Below are positions 51,633 through 61,363 of a stretch of DNA of 64,000 nt, in pieces. The position numbers and the translations under genes were made by a program. The stretch comes from Pelagomonas calceolata (Eukaryota > Sar > Pelagophyceae > Pelagomonadales > Pelagomonadaceae), in the NCBI GenBank assembly GCA_918797485.1, contig CAKKNE010000006.1, positions 682,001 to 746,000 of the forward strand. The letters are read 5' to 3'. The notes below the pieces were generated by a model that worked only from the letters and a program-made list of their open reading frames with translations, was not told the DNA's origin and searched no databases. The stretch's first letter is position 1; the number at the start of each line of letters is the position of its first letter.

Positions 51633-52835
51633 ATGGGCAACCGCCGCCGACCGCAGGGGGACACGCGCCGCCGCGCGCACGGCTGCACGCACCGCACGCA
51701 CGGCGTCGACTTCGAAACCCGCGACGCCGTGTCGATGCGCCGTCGGGGCCAGCCCAACGACGCCGGCGTCGCGTGGGTCGTAGCCACACCAGGACCCAAG
51801 CGCTTCTCCACGTCGCGCGGTCCTAAGCAAAGCCCGATCCGCCAGCAGCACCAACAGTTGAAAGTTCCGATGCCTTCTGACGTCCGAGCACTGATCGAGC
51901 GGAAACACACGACCATAACAGCGGTCCGGGGCGACCCGCGGCGGATCGGCCGCGTGCTCGGCACGCCGGTGCCGACGGAGCGCCCCGCGACGGCGCCGGC
52001 GGGCCGGCGCCCCTACGAGGCACCAAGGTCGAGGCCGCAGTCGGCGCGGCCCTGGACGACGCGAGGCGGCCGCGCGCTCATCGACGGCAAGCACACGACT
52101 GTGACTGCCGTGCGATACCAACCTCGGTACAAACCGCCCCCCATCTACTGTAGAGGAAGGGAAGTTACTAGAGACGATGCTACGTATCATACGGCCAAGG
52201 AAAGGTTGAACCGCAGCTACTCGCGGCCGCAGACGGCGCCCGTGCGGCGGCGTAATGGTGGCGTCGATCACGTGAGAACGCACGCCCAGTCGCCCCTCTT
52301 CGACATTCCTAATACGAAACGGCCGCGCCCGCGTCAAAAGTTGACGAAGGAGGAGCGGCGTTTTATGCTGGCGAACGGCTGGCCCGCGGCCGGCCCGAAG
52401 GACGCCGCGGTGACGCACTGGGGCGGCGACCACGCGAGTCGTGTCTTACCGTTTGCCGCGGGCTGCGGCTTCGAGGCGTACCCCGACGACGACGCGTCGT
52501 GGGAGTCGGAAACGGTCTTGGAGCGGCGCAGCCGCCTCAACGCCGCGCGCCAGACGCGCCTGAGCGACTTATGCGCTGCTATCACGCCGGATAAGGACGA
52601 CTCCCTCGAAGCAAGGCAAAGGCGCCTGTTCCAGATCGACGTAAAATCGCGTCCGAGGAGCGCGCCCCCCAAGAAGGACTACACGATCTACGGCCCCGCG
52701 CTGCTCGACGTCTCTGACCGCCGAACCGGTGGCTCCTCGCCACAAGCCCCGACCCTTCCCCAGGAACACACATTGGAATATCCTCTGCGAGTGGATCTGC
52801 CTCCTCCAGACGATAGAATTTCGGTTATTATTTAA
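51633..52835 (+). CDS. Basic hypothetical protein with internal repeats
   Basis: 400 aa, intronless. MGNRRR at the start could be N-myristoylated. Two copies of a motif, ALIERKHTTITAVRGDPRR (about 87-105) and ALIDGKHTTVTAVRYQPR (about 148-165), are visible, and the phrase SRPQSARP/RPQTAP recurs, as in disordered cytoskeletal proteins of algae and protists. No catalytic motif. It ends 9 bp from the convergent CENP-C gene. Function unknown; a flagellar or microtubule-associated role is only a guess. Confidence 0.55.
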   Translation: MGNRRRPQGDTRRRAHGCTHRTHGVDFETRDAVSMRRRGQPNDAGVAWVVATPGPKRFSTSRGPKQSPIRQQHQQLKVPMPSDVRALIERKHTTITAVRGDPRRIGRVLGTPVPTERPATAPAGRRPYEAPRSRPQSARPWTTRGGRALIDGKHTTVTAVRYQPRYKPPPIYCRGREVTRDDATYHTAKERLNRSYSRPQTAPVRRRNGGVDHVRTHAQSPLFDIPNTKRPRPRQKLTKEERRFMLANGWPAAGPKDAAVTHWGGDHASRVLPFAAGCGFEAYPDDDASWESETVLERRSRLNAARQTRLSDLCAAITPDKDDSLEARQRRLFQIDVKSRPRSAPPKKDYTIYGPALLDVSDRRTGGSSPQAPTLPQEHTLEYPLRVDLPPPDDRISVII

Positions 52836-52844
52836 TATTACTCT

Positions 52845-53942
52845 CTAGCCCGAGGACGACGAGTCGTCGCGGTCGCAGACCGGCCGCAGCATCGCGAAGA
52901 ACAGTTTGGCCGGCTGCGTCGTGCTGCGGTTCATCAACCTATAGGTATTGTTCGGCGGCACGTAGAACTGGTCGCCTGGACTGAATTGGAAGCGCAAAGC
53001 TTCTGACTCGTGCGGGTCGGTCACCATGGCATCTTCTGAAGGAAATAGTGTCAATTCAACAGCTAAGTTTTGGGACGTCGACACGAAGAAGAGCATCGTG
53101 AGACTACCCGTGCTTTCCGACCCTTTCACACCTCCCATGGGCAGCTCCATCACGCCGGACGCCCAGCCGGGGTAGACGTCGTCTCTGGCAGCATCCTCGG
53201 CGGTAGCGATGGCCTGGCAGGCCATGACGGCTGGCTCGTCGCCTTCCGTCGGGAGGGCCGAGAAGCGGTGTTCACTAAACCTTGCCGCGAACTTCGTGGT
53301 CTGCGCGTGTTGCGAGCCCTCGTTCCACAACCGGGCTTCCGTGCCCTGCGCGTCCGACTCGTAGTCCGACGGTTGCAACGGGGTGTCGTCGACGATGATT
53401 CCACCTATTTTCTTCGTGAGGTGTCTCGGTCTCTTTTTCGGTCTTGGGGTAGGTGCCCCCAATTGTACTGCCGCTACTTTCTGGAGCCCCGTCTGGGAAT
53501 CGGGCTCGTAAATCACGCGCTCGCCCTTCCACCACTTCATGACTGGGAACCTGGCGCGTCGTGAGCGTCGGAGACCCTCCGCCGACGGATCCGGCTGCGG
53601 CGGCTCGTACGGCCGCCTACGACTGTCCGGCGTCCTCGCCTGCCTCGCGATCACTTCCTCGCCGTCGGAATCATTCATAGGAGACTGGGGGAGGTCGTCG
53701 TCGTCGTCGTCGCCGAACGCAGGTGGTGAGTCGAGGGCTTCGAGAGCATCCACACTTCCAGCGAAGGACACGGACGACCGCCTCCGCTCCGGTTCTTGCC
53801 TCGCGACATCTTGCCCGTCGTTGTCCCAGGCCGGCTGCGCGGCCGCGGCCCAGAACGCGTCTATCGAGTCGTAGGCGCCGTCCTGCGCGAGGTCCTCCGT
53901 GTCGACTACCACTCCGGTGCGGCGGCCGACGAGCTTGACCAT
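52845..53942 (-). CDS. CENPC: CENP-C/Mif2 kinetochore protein
   Basis: 365 aa. CENP-C binds CENP-A nucleosomes and dimerises through a cupin. The CENP-C motif is at about residues 125-147 (RRSRRARFPVMKWWKGERVIYEP read in parts), with the Arg anchor and aromatic WW expected for nucleosome contact. The Mif2-type cupin fills about 255-358: WASGVMELPMGGVKGSE, TMLFFVSTSQNLAVEL, FQFSPGDQFYVPPNNTYRLMNRS, AKLFFAMLRP. The short N-terminus (DSIDAFWAAA, acidic DDDDDD) may hold the inner-kinetochore contact. Much smaller than animal CENP-C (over 900 aa). Intronless. Confidence 0.88.
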   Translation of the reverse strand: MVKLVGRRTGVVVDTEDLAQDGAYDSIDAFWAAAAQPAWDNDGQDVARQEPERRRSSVSFAGSVDALEALDSPPAFGDDDDDDLPQSPMNDSDGEEVIARQARTPDSRRRPYEPPQPDPSAEGLRRSRRARFPVMKWWKGERVIYEPDSQTGLQKVAAVQLGAPTPRPKKRPRHLTKKIGGIIVDDTPLQPSDYESDAQGTEARLWNEGSQHAQTTKFAARFSEHRFSALPTEGDEPAVMACQAIATAEDAARDDVYPGWASGVMELPMGGVKGSESTGSLTMLFFVSTSQNLAVELTLFPSEDAMVTDPHESEALRFQFSPGDQFYVPPNNTYRLMNRSTTQPAKLFFAMLRPVCDRDDSSSSG

Positions 53943-54099
53943 TGTTGTATGCTTCGTTCACCGTCTTGGATCCGCGCGCGCTCGTCAAGGCTATTTAAAC
54001 AGCTTGGCGCACCGCTCGATGTTTGAACCACTGGACGCGCGGCGGCTGGCAGCACTGCGCGACGTTGGTCGTATGTGATGCGTGCGAAGTTCTAACAGT

Positions 54100-54312
54100 T
54101 TATTTGATTGATTTATGCAGCAGCGCGGCTGTAACCCACTGGCGCGCCTTGAGCTTGTTTGGTTCATAGCGTAGTAAACATACTAGGATTTCCACAGGAG
54201 CCCTATCGCGCTCTTTCAGTCGCTGTGCTAGTAGGACACTCGCAGGAACACGCTTGTAGAAGGCCAGAGCTGTTGCAAGCCGCCGGAGCTTTGCCCGCTC
54301 ACTTTGACACAC
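54100..54312 (-). CDS. Possible small or partial ORF, low support
   Basis: A 70-codon frame with protein-like composition (FYKRVPASVLLAQRLKER, VEILVCLLRYEPNK) ends at a stop at 54100. No ATG lies at its head, and the frame stays open into the MITE-like insertion on its right. It may be the end of a gene cut by that insertion, or chance. The surrounding 53943-54372 shows nothing else. Confidence 0.25.
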   Translation of the reverse strand: MCQSERAKLRRLATALAFYKRVPASVLLAQRLKERDRAPVEILVCLLRYEPNKLKARQWVTAALLHKSIK

Positions 54313-54372
54313 GCGCGCGGGTTTTGTCCGCCGGACTCTGGACGCGCTCCACGCCTCCGACGCGAGCGTAAG

Positions 54373-54839
54373 CCCTCAAGCTAGGGCCCGGGTAAAGCCG
54401 GGTAATTATTTCTCGCCCGATTTTGAGGCATACTCCATGAGTCCTAATTAAGCTAAATTACCCTGCGAATCCTAATACTGCGTGGAGACTTCGAATTTTA
54501 TAGGGGGGAGCGCAATTAGTCGACGTTGATTTTGATTTTGGCGCAATGCGCGTTTAGCCACGCGCCGGCCGAATGGCGGGAAATTTTTGCTGAGGCGCAG
54601 GTTCCGTATGCTAAAATAATGGGCTGTGCGCAATCTGGTACCATGCGGGCAGCCTCGCGCAGAGCAAGCAGCTGCGACGCGGTGCGACCATTGCGATAAA
54701 ACCCGAACCCCAAGCCAAAAATCGCCCCTGAGACGTATAAATTGAACCACAATTACGGAAAAATTATTTCCTAACGTTCCATAGGTATATAGGGCTCTAA
54801 GGGAATTTCCGGCTTTTGGCTAGGCCGACCCTCAAGCTA
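54373..54839. mobile_element. MITE-like AT-richer insertion
   Basis: An 11-bp direct repeat CCCTCAAGCTA (54373-54383 and 54829-54839) brackets 445 bp clearly richer in A+T than neighbours. The inner ends carry an imperfect inverted repeat of about 24 bp sharing GGCC, AAAGCCGG and AATT blocks. It could be a non-autonomous DNA transposon. A 78-codon minus-strand frame inside (54516-54752) has no known motif. Confidence 0.5.
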
Positions 54840-54850
54840 CAAATACAACC

Positions 54851-55489
54851 TTAGCCCCCGAGCCCCGGCCGCTCGGCGACGTTTGAGAGAGACAACCGCA
54901 TGCGCTCCAAGTTCATTTCATGCGCAGAAGGACCGAGCCACTCCATGGGCCTGTTCGCGCCCTTGATGCGGGCCACCTCCCGCTCATAGGCCTTTGTCTC
55001 CCGCTCCGACCGATTGATCGAATCTGGAGCATGCTTCCAACCGAGACACGTGACGCGTCTGACATCAATACCGTTCCGCGCGAGCACCTCCCTTAACATG
55101 AATCGATGTTTTTGCGAGACGCCGCCGGCTTGCCGTATCTTCTCGAAGACGGGTTCTGGAGGGTTCGAAACCCGAAAAACTTCGTGCGAGCCATCGGCAT
55201 GTTCACATAATAACCGCCAATCCCCGTCATGGGGGACGGTCTCCTCCACAGGCTTACGGGGTCGCTTCGGCGAGGTGCGATTCGCGTGCACGGGGGCCTT
55301 TCTGGGTCTATGACCTTGTAAACCGTTGTTGACCACATGAGACAAAGGGTGCTTGCCCGCGAGATCAAAATCGAAGGATTCCGCGCCTCTGGACGTGCGG
55401 AAGACGCTCCCTACACCGCCGCTCCCTACAAAGCCGCCCCCTCGAATGCCTCGGCTTAATGGCCCTTGCGAATCTTGCCGGCTGCCCAT
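54851..55489 (-). CDS. Hypothetical basic protein
   Basis: 212 aa from ATG 55489 (227 aa if ATG 55534 is used). A Gly/Ser-rich N-terminus (GIRGGGFVGSGGVGSVF) is followed by a basic stretch (NRTSPKRPRKPVEE) and a compact module at about 90-160 (DWRLLCEHADGSHEVFRVSNPP, KHRFMLREVLARNGIDVRRVTCLGW). It ends in charged helices. No family recognised. The stop lies 12 bp from the right edge of the MITE-like insertion, which may have displaced its 3' UTR. Confidence 0.5.
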   Translation of the reverse strand: MGSRQDSQGPLSRGIRGGGFVGSGGVGSVFRTSRGAESFDFDLAGKHPLSHVVNNGLQGHRPRKAPVHANRTSPKRPRKPVEETVPHDGDWRLLCEHADGSHEVFRVSNPPEPVFEKIRQAGGVSQKHRFMLREVLARNGIDVRRVTCLGWKHAPDSINRSERETKAYEREVARIKGANRPMEWLGPSAHEMNLERMRLSLSNVAERPGLGG

Positions 55490-55592
55490 CTTCGTGGACG
55501 ACGCTGCCGGTGGTCGTTTCTTGCGCGCTCTCACGAGACCGGCGCTAGTCCCTAGTCCTAGAGCACCTTGGCAAGCTCGGCGCTGTAGATTG

Positions 55593-55614
55593 GCTAGTGT
55601 GTCGAAACACTAGC
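55593..55614 (+). promoter_or_regulatory. Degenerate copy of the palindromic element
   Basis: GCTAGTGTGTCGAAACACTAGC, a fully symmetrical variant (GCTAGTGT...ACACTAGC) in which the inner sequence differs. It is 103 bp upstream of ATG 55489. The rest of 55490-55818 shows nothing. Confidence 0.5.
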
Positions 55615-55818
55615 AAATCTCGCCTTTACGCGATGTACTTAGTAGCGACTACTATGGACACATGCTTATGGACAGACTTGGACTCGGAGAAAACGGGAGG
55701 GAAGGCGCGGCGCGTATGGACAGGGAAGACGCGCGGACGTCGTCGTCGAGGGACCGAGGCGGGGGGGGAGATCGAGAACTTGTCGGGGAACTTTTGGCAC
55801 CCAGGGGGCTTCCGGACA

Positions 55819-56727
55819 TCAGTAGGTGTAGTCGTTGCCGTCGTACATCGTCGTGCCGTATTCGTCGTCAGGAGAGGGCCCCCCACAGGAACATATTTCG
55901 CAGCATATGGCGCCGCAGCTCTTCCACTCGTCGCGCTCGCTGTATTCGCGAAAGCCCTTGCGAGCGAAATCGAGTCTGCGCCGCGGATAGGCCGCGCTGC
56001 GCCGCGGATAGGCCGCGCTGCTGGGCTGCGCGAGGGCGCGCAAGGGCCCGGCGTGCTCGTCACAGGGGACCCCGTTGACAAACAGGAGCGCGTCGCCCTC
56101 CGCGACGACGCCGCGCAGCGCCGACGTCGGGTCGACTCGCCCCACGACGAAGCCCGGCTCGTAGCCTTTGACAGCATGCGGGAGGCGCCGCGCGTCGTTC
56201 TCGAAGGCGAGCCCGAGCTTCCCGGGCGGCGCGTAAACCGCGTAGTAGTCCTCGGGGCGGCGGCCCGACGCGCGGTAGAAGACGAGCGTCCGATCCGTCG
56301 CCCCGTCGTCCTGGGCCGCGAGGACGCCGAGCACGTCGTCGCCGACGACGCAGTCGTTGACCGAGACCAGCTCGTCGCCTGGGTAGACGGTGTAAGCAAG
56401 GGCCGACGTATAGGGGGGGAGAAAGCGGAAAACGACGCGCGTCGAGTCCTTGAACTCCAGGCCGAGCGGGCCCGGCGGCGCGCGGCAGTAAAAGTGGTCG
56501 CAATGGAGCTGCCGCGGCGCCTCTTCCGCTGGTTCTGGCGGCGCCGGGGCCTCCGTTTTCCCGTCCCGCTCCATTTCCGGCTCCGGCTCCGGCGCCCGCC
56601 AGGAGGCCAGCCGCGACAGCATGGACGGGCGCTCCTCCGCCGGCTCCGGCGCCGCCTCGCTCTCCGGCGCCGCCTCGCTCTCCCACGCCTCCTCAGCCGC
56701 GATGCGGCTCACGCCCGGGCTCTCCAT
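55819..56727 (-). CDS. Protein with two PDZ-like domains
   Basis: 302 aa. An Ala/Glu/Pro-rich N-terminus (1-70) precedes two PDZ-like modules. The first is at about 80-155: GPLGLEFKD, ALAYTVYPGDELVSVNDCVVGDD. The second is at about 165-235: GKLGLAFENDA, VVGRVDPTSALRGVVAEGDALLFVNGV. PDZ domains bind C-terminal peptides. A short tandem (SAAYPRR twice, DNA about 55978-56015) and a Cys-rich tail (CGAICCEICSC), possibly palmitoylated, follow. It is probably a membrane-associated scaffold. Intronless. Confidence 0.65.
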   Translation of the reverse strand: MESPGVSRIAAEEAWESEAAPESEAAPEPAEERPSMLSRLASWRAPEPEPEMERDGKTEAPAPPEPAEEAPRQLHCDHFYCRAPPGPLGLEFKDSTRVVFRFLPPYTSALAYTVYPGDELVSVNDCVVGDDVLGVLAAQDDGATDRTLVFYRASGRRPEDYYAVYAPPGKLGLAFENDARRLPHAVKGYEPGFVVGRVDPTSALRGVVAEGDALLFVNGVPCDEHAGPLRALAQPSSAAYPRRSAAYPRRRLDFARKGFREYSERDEWKSCGAICCEICSCGGPSPDDEYGTTMYDGNDYTY

Positions 56728-57029
56728 GCGAGGAGCTTAATACAGGGCAGCCTTCCTTTGGTCCGCTGCCGATGCAAATGCAACCCGCAGCCCACAGTTC
56801 ACGGGTGAACGGTGCGCAGAAGCAGGCAATGGCTGCCACTGGGTGAAGGCTGCCCTCCTCGCGCTGGCCCGACTCGGGAGACCGGCAGCATGATGCGCAT
56901 GGGGCCTGCCGGGTTGCCACGCGCCGACACGCCGAAAGCTCTCGCGGGAGCTCTCCGATCGCCTTTACGCCATCGACGCGACGCGCAGACGCGACGTAGA
57001 CTTTCCAAAACTTACACACAGAAGCCGCG
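56728..57029. other. Intergenic with an introner-core fragment
   Basis: Contains TACGCCATCGACGCGACGCGC near 56967-56987, the introner core, but no terminal repeats. It lies 5' of the PDZ gene and 3' of the hydrolase. It may be a UTR intron or an eroded element. Confidence 0.45.
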
Positions 57030-57791
57030 TCAGCCCGCGGCCAGCGCGTCCAGAAAGACACCCACATGATGAAAGACCGTGTCGTGCGGGATGTCGTTGT
57101 GCCCATACCCAGGAATCCACGCCGGGTCCACGGGACGTTGAGCCAACTTCTGCAAAGCTCGCCCGCACCGTAAAGGCACCACATCATCGTCGGTGCCGTG
57201 CATGATGAAGACGCGAGAAGACACTTTTGCCATTTTCTCGTGGTTCACGAAGATGTCGATGGGCCGCAACGCGAGCGAGGACCCGTAGCCCAGCGCGCAC
57301 CTTATTGCTGAATCGATGGGTGATTGTAGTATCAACCCTTTCGCTTCCACGCGCGACGCCAGATCGACGGAAGGGCCGGTGCCAATACTTCGACCGTAGA
57401 TGACAATTGTTGTAGGATCGACACCATGAGCAATGAGGTAGGCCCAGGCCGCGTCGATGGCCCGGTAGCACCCGCGTTCCGACGGCACGCAGTCCTTAAA
57501 ACGCGAGGGGCCGTAGCCGACGTACTCGTAACTGAAGACGTCGGCGCCCGTCCTATGAGCCAGGGCCGTCACGAACGGTAAATGTAAAGCGATGTCTTCC
57601 GCGTTGCCATGACTAAATAACAGGGTCACGTTCCGCCGTCGTCGTAACGGTGCTTGGATGTGGATGGCCGGGATGCGCTCGCCTTTTTTCGTTTCGAGCC
57701 ACACCAAGTCTCGTCTCTTCAATAAGTCGTGGTAGAAGGACTGGGGGAGCTTCGGGACCGGGAACGCCAGTGAGGATACTAAGCCGCCCAT
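57030..57791 (-). CDS. ABHD17-like alpha/beta hydrolase
   Basis: 253 aa from ATG 57791. It has the alpha/beta-hydrolase fold of the ABHD17/ABHD13 (BEM46-like) group. Visible are the oxyanion-hole region LLFSHGNAEDI (57-67), the nucleophile elbow GRSIGTG with Ser135, HGTDDDVVP with the acid near residue 202, and GYGHNDIP with His231. Animal ABHD17 removes palmitate from proteins such as Ras. The start MGGLVSS suggests N-myristoylation rather than the Cys-rich palmitoylated N-terminus of animal forms. The catalytic triad appears complete. It is 199 bp from a promoter element. Confidence 0.85.
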   Translation of the reverse strand: MGGLVSSLAFPVPKLPQSFYHDLLKRRDLVWLETKKGERIPAIHIQAPLRRRRNVTLLFSHGNAEDIALHLPFVTALAHRTGADVFSYEYVGYGPSRFKDCVPSERGCYRAIDAAWAYLIAHGVDPTTIVIYGRSIGTGPSVDLASRVEAKGLILQSPIDSAIRCALGYGSSLALRPIDIFVNHEKMAKVSSRVFIMHGTDDDVVPLRCGRALQKLAQRPVDPAWIPGYGHNDIPHDTVFHHVGVFLDALAAG

Positions 57792-57990
57792 TGTTGTGCT
57801 CACGCGTCGGCGGCGTGCAGCGTCCCTGAGGGCTGCAGCCTTGTATTTGCTCGCTTTTGCTCGCTTTTCTGAGCAGCGAACGGCTGTGAGCAAGACAGCG
57901 CTATCGATATAGTATTTTTCAGATGTTACTCTTGCAAAACTTCGAGCGGTATGCGCGTTTGACGGGCAAGAGCTGCGTTTTTTGCAGCTT

Positions 57991-58016
57991 GCTAGTGTGT
58001 CTTACAGGCCGCTAGC
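57991..58016 (+). promoter_or_regulatory. Palindromic divergent-promoter element, copy 8
   Basis: GCTAGTGTGTCTTACA, GGC, CGCTAGC (two extra bases). It lies 199 bp from the hydrolase ATG and 259 bp from the coiled-coil ATG. Confidence 0.72.
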
Positions 58017-58275
58017 TCCGAGGAATCCGCGCCTTGCTGTGACGCGTACAGAGACCTCCAAAGGCGCCCGAGCAGGCATCGGGCCTGGTTTTAGAGCGGC
58101 TTTGTCGGTCCACTTGATGCCATGCTCTTGCTTTTTTGCGACGACGTCTGCGTTAACGCATTAGCGATTCTGCCGCAGCAGCACTGCCGGTAAGGTCCGC
58201 AAGGGCTGTGCTCGCCACCCGCCGGCATTACACTGCACGAAACGACGATTATCGGGCGCATCACATAGATATAGC

Positions 58276-58923
58276 ATGGTGCTCAAGCAAGAGCGACGAG
58301 TAAACGCCGCGAGCGTAGCCAAACGCCAGTCGATCAGCGCGGCAGCAGCCCAGAAGAAGCTTGAAATCGAGGAGGCGGCAAGGGAAGCCCAGCTGCAAAA
58401 GGCGTGGGCCGTCGGCGCCGACGAGAGGAGTAGACGACGACAAGACGAGGAGAACCAGCGCGAGACGCGGCGAGCTGAAAAGCAACAGGCCAAGGACGAG
58501 GCCCTGCGCAATGACGAGATCGAGGGCCCGTCGCTCGTCAAGCCGCGACGAGCACATTCTTCTGATGATCTGCTGGGACTCGCGTTAATGCAGCAAACCG
58601 CAGAGAAACGCCTCAAGGCCCGACGGAAGAAGCCCAACTCTCCACCTAGGACGCCGTCCATGTCCTCGCTGCAGGAAGACATGCTCGACGTCCAGCGAAA
58701 CACGAATCGCGACGTCGACACGGACGCTTTACGACGGGAGGCCGCTGATGAGAGGATGCTCTCGTCCGTGCGACGGACGCAGTCCTGCGGCACGCTCGGT
58801 GGGTTAGTGGTGCCGCCGTCGCCGCCTCGATCAAACGGCAAAAAGTTCAGTCGGAAAGGCGTGCGGAAGGTTCCCTCCAAGAGCTCGCTGCGCTTCGTTT
58901 CCGAGGAGCTGTGCTGCGCCTAA
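58276..58923 (+). CDS. Coiled-coil protein, possibly CCDC124-like
   Basis: 215 aa. Residues 15-85 form a continuous charged helix (AAQKKLEIEEAAREAQLQKAW ... RRQDEENQRETRRAEKQQAKDEA), including a W flanked by Ala/Lys as in CCDC124/Lso2-type ribosome-associated proteins. The remainder is Ser/Arg/Pro-rich and disordered, which the family usually lacks. The assignment is weak and the safe description is an uncharacterised coiled-coil protein. It shares a divergent promoter with the hydrolase. Confidence 0.5.
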   Translation: MVLKQERRVNAASVAKRQSISAAAAQKKLEIEEAAREAQLQKAWAVGADERSRRRQDEENQRETRRAEKQQAKDEALRNDEIEGPSLVKPRRAHSSDDLLGLALMQQTAEKRLKARRKKPNSPPRTPSMSSLQEDMLDVQRNTNRDVDTDALRREAADERMLSSVRRTQSCGTLGGLVVPPSPPRSNGKKFSRKGVRKVPSKSSLRFVSEELCCA

Positions 58924-59322
58924 GGTATGTGTCCTTTATTTACGTAGCGGCGACGGCGTCGGGGGGATGCGGCGGCCGCCGCGGGCGCGTCCCGCGCCAC
59001 CACAAGGCGCGCGGGCTTTCGTATTCGTCTAATGAACCCAGAGACGTCCGGTGACGGCTACAAGAGCCCTCAGAAGCGTCGCGCGGAACGCGCTTTGGCC
59101 ACAGACGTGAAAGGCAAACAAAGCGATTGAGCACGCTGCGCGCCTGGGAACAGCCCTATACGTGAGTTTCACAGCGGTTCCAGCGCTTGGGTAGCATCAC
59201 GCGTGGCCTGGCAACCTGCTGCACGCGAGCAAGCCGCGTTGCTTGGCACACTCAAGCCACAAAGTGCCACAGTCCTCTGCTAGGCAGCAGAGGCGCGTCG
59301 AGGCGCGTCGACGCCATAAACC
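58924..59322. other. Intergenic upstream of 2-isopropylmalate synthase
   Basis: No palindromic element was seen. A short direct repeat AGGCGCGTCG occurs twice just before the ATG (59291-59310). Nothing else recognised. Confidence 0.45.
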
Positions 59323-60156
59323 ATGGCCGCGGTCCGCTGCACCATAGCGGCGGCCCTCATCGGCCAGGCCTGGGGCCTCGTCCCACCTCAACCGACGCAA
59401 GCGAGGCATACGACGCTCCACGCGAAGCGACCAGACTACATTCCCGGCGTCATCTCCGATCCAGGTTATGTGAGAATATTCGACACGACGCTCCGAGACG
59501 GCGAACAAAGCCCGGGCGCCACGCTCACGTCGAACGAAAAGCTCGACATCGCAAGGATGTTGGCCAAACTGGGAGTCGATATTATCGAGGCAGGCTTCCC
59601 CATCGCCTCTCCCGATGATTTTGACGCCGTCAACCAGATCGCGCGCGTCGTCGGGAATGAAGTGGATGAGGACGGCTACGTCCCTGTTATTTGTGGCTTG
59701 TCCCGTGCCAATCCCAAGGACATCGAGCGCGCGTGGGAAGCAGTCAAGCCAGCGGTAAGACCGCGCGTCCACACGTTCATCGCCACATCACCAATACACA
59801 TGGAGACGAAGCTCAAGAAGACGCCGGACGAGGTTTTACAAATTGCCGTCGATGCCGTAAAATTTGCCAAGTCGCTCGGCTGCGACGACATCGAATTCTC
59901 GCCGGAAGATGCGGGTCGCAGCGACCCCGAGTTCCTGATCAAGGTGTTGAGTGCCGTGGTCGACGCGGGGGCTACTACGCTGAACATCCCCGATACGACG
60001 GGATGGAATGTACCCTGGGAGTTCGGACCCCTGATCCAGCAGCTCCGGGAGGGCCTCGGCGAGAAGGCTGATAGGGTTGTATTTAGTACGCACTGCCAGA
60101 ACGATCTAGGGTTATCTACCGCTAACAGTATCGCGGGTGCGGCCCATGGCGCGAGG

Positions 60157-60191
<35 letters not shown>

Positions 60192-61134
60192 GGCGGGCAA
60201 CGCGGCATTGGAGGAGGTAGTCATGGCTCTGGCCTTGAAAGGACCGACGCACTTCGGGGCGAAGGGGCCTTGTGGTGAAGGTCCTGATCTGAGGACGGGC
60301 ATCGACCCCGTCCACATCACGCCGACCTCGAACATGGTAAAAGAGTACACGGGCATGGCCGTCCAGCCCCACAAGGCTATTGTGGGGGCCAACGCCTTCC
60401 AGCACGAGTCGGGCATCCACCAGGACGGCATGATCAAGAACAAGCAGACGTACGAGATCATGACGCCCGAGTCCATCGGTTTGATGCGCGGCGACCAGCA
60501 GTCCGGCGCGGGCATCGTTTTAGGTAAACACTCCGGAAGGAACGCCGTCTCGACGAGATTGAATGAGTTAGGATATGAGTTAGATGATGACAAACTACAA
60601 GCGATTTTTATTCGCTTCAAGGAGGTCGCCGAACGGAAAAAGGGCGGGTTGGACGACGACGACCTCGAGGCTCTTGTCGCTGATGAGGTTTATAGTGCCC
60701 AGGCCATGTGGCGGTTGGAGCGAGTGCAGGTGACCACGGGTTCTGGTGTCGTGCCCACCGCGACCGTCGCGCTCACAGGACCGGACGGCGTGGAACGCCA
60801 GGGCGTCGCCATGGGCACGGGGCCCGTCGACGCGGCCTACAAGGCCATCGACGCGTTGACTTCTGTGAAAGTTCATCTCGAGACGTACAGCATGGAGTCT
60901 GTTAACGCGGGCATAGAAGCGATGGCGACGACGAAGGTCGTGGTCAATCCCGTCGACTCGGCGACGTCGCTGCACTCGTCCGGGTATACGACTTCCCGGA
61001 AGTTTTCTGGTTCCGGTTCGGATACCGACGTCGTGGTCTCGTCGGCCCGCGCGTACGTGGCAGCGGTGAACAAGCTCATCCGCTGGAACATGCGGCGGGC
61101 GGCGGCGGAGCAGGTCGAGGCGCAGGAGGCGTGA
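59323..61134 (+). CDS. leuA: 2-isopropylmalate synthase, plastid-targeted
   Basis: 603 aa. It condenses 2-oxoisovalerate with acetyl-CoA, the first step of leucine synthesis. An N-terminal signal/transit leader ([22 protein letters not shown]) fits import into a complex plastid. The HMGL-like barrel starts with [17 protein letters not shown] (51-67) and includes [15 protein letters not shown] (metal-binding His), [19 protein letters not shown], and [11 protein letters not shown]. The C-terminal allosteric LeuA domain (about 455-560) is present, so leucine feedback is likely. Length is usual for plastid or bacterial long-form LeuA. Intronless. Confidence 0.95.
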
Positions 61135-61235
61135 GTCGCGTAAGGTGGGGTTTCTACGTTCCTGCGTTGATGGCGTGAGAGGTGCTAGGACTCGTAGGTG
61201 GCGCCCCTGCGGGGGAGACACTGCGCGTCGGTTGA

Positions 61236-61257
61236 GGGGGGGGGGAGAGAGAGAGAG
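61236..61257. repeat. G-run and GA microsatellite
   Basis: A run of G followed by (GA)n in the 3' flank of the 2-isopropylmalate synthase gene. Confidence 0.85.
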
Positions 61258-61341
61258 TCGATTATTGAGCTAGCCCCCTAGCACGGTCATGAGTGACCCG
61301 CGCGCTAGGCCTCATTCCAGGGCGCTAGGAAATCCTCGTGA

Positions 61342-61363
61342 GCTAGCGCTGTAAGACACTAGC
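61342..61363 (-). promoter_or_regulatory. Palindromic promoter element, copy 9
   Basis: Plus strand GCTAGCG, C, TGTAAGACACTAGC (spacer one base). It lies 204 bp upstream of the SEC24 ATG; there is no divergent partner, as the left neighbour ends here. Confidence 0.72.

Noticed and set aside
51175-51826. Plus-strand ORFs in the promoter region upstream of 51633
   Set aside because: Basic, low-complexity, overlap the real gene out of frame, and lie in the divergent promoter.
54180-54200. GGATTTCCACAGG resembling an introner end
   Set aside because: No complementary end within several hundred bases, no target duplication and no gene it would interrupt.
54516-54752. 78-codon ORF inside the MITE-like insertion
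   Set aside because: Hydrophobic composition but no recognisable transposase or other motif; too short to support as a gene.
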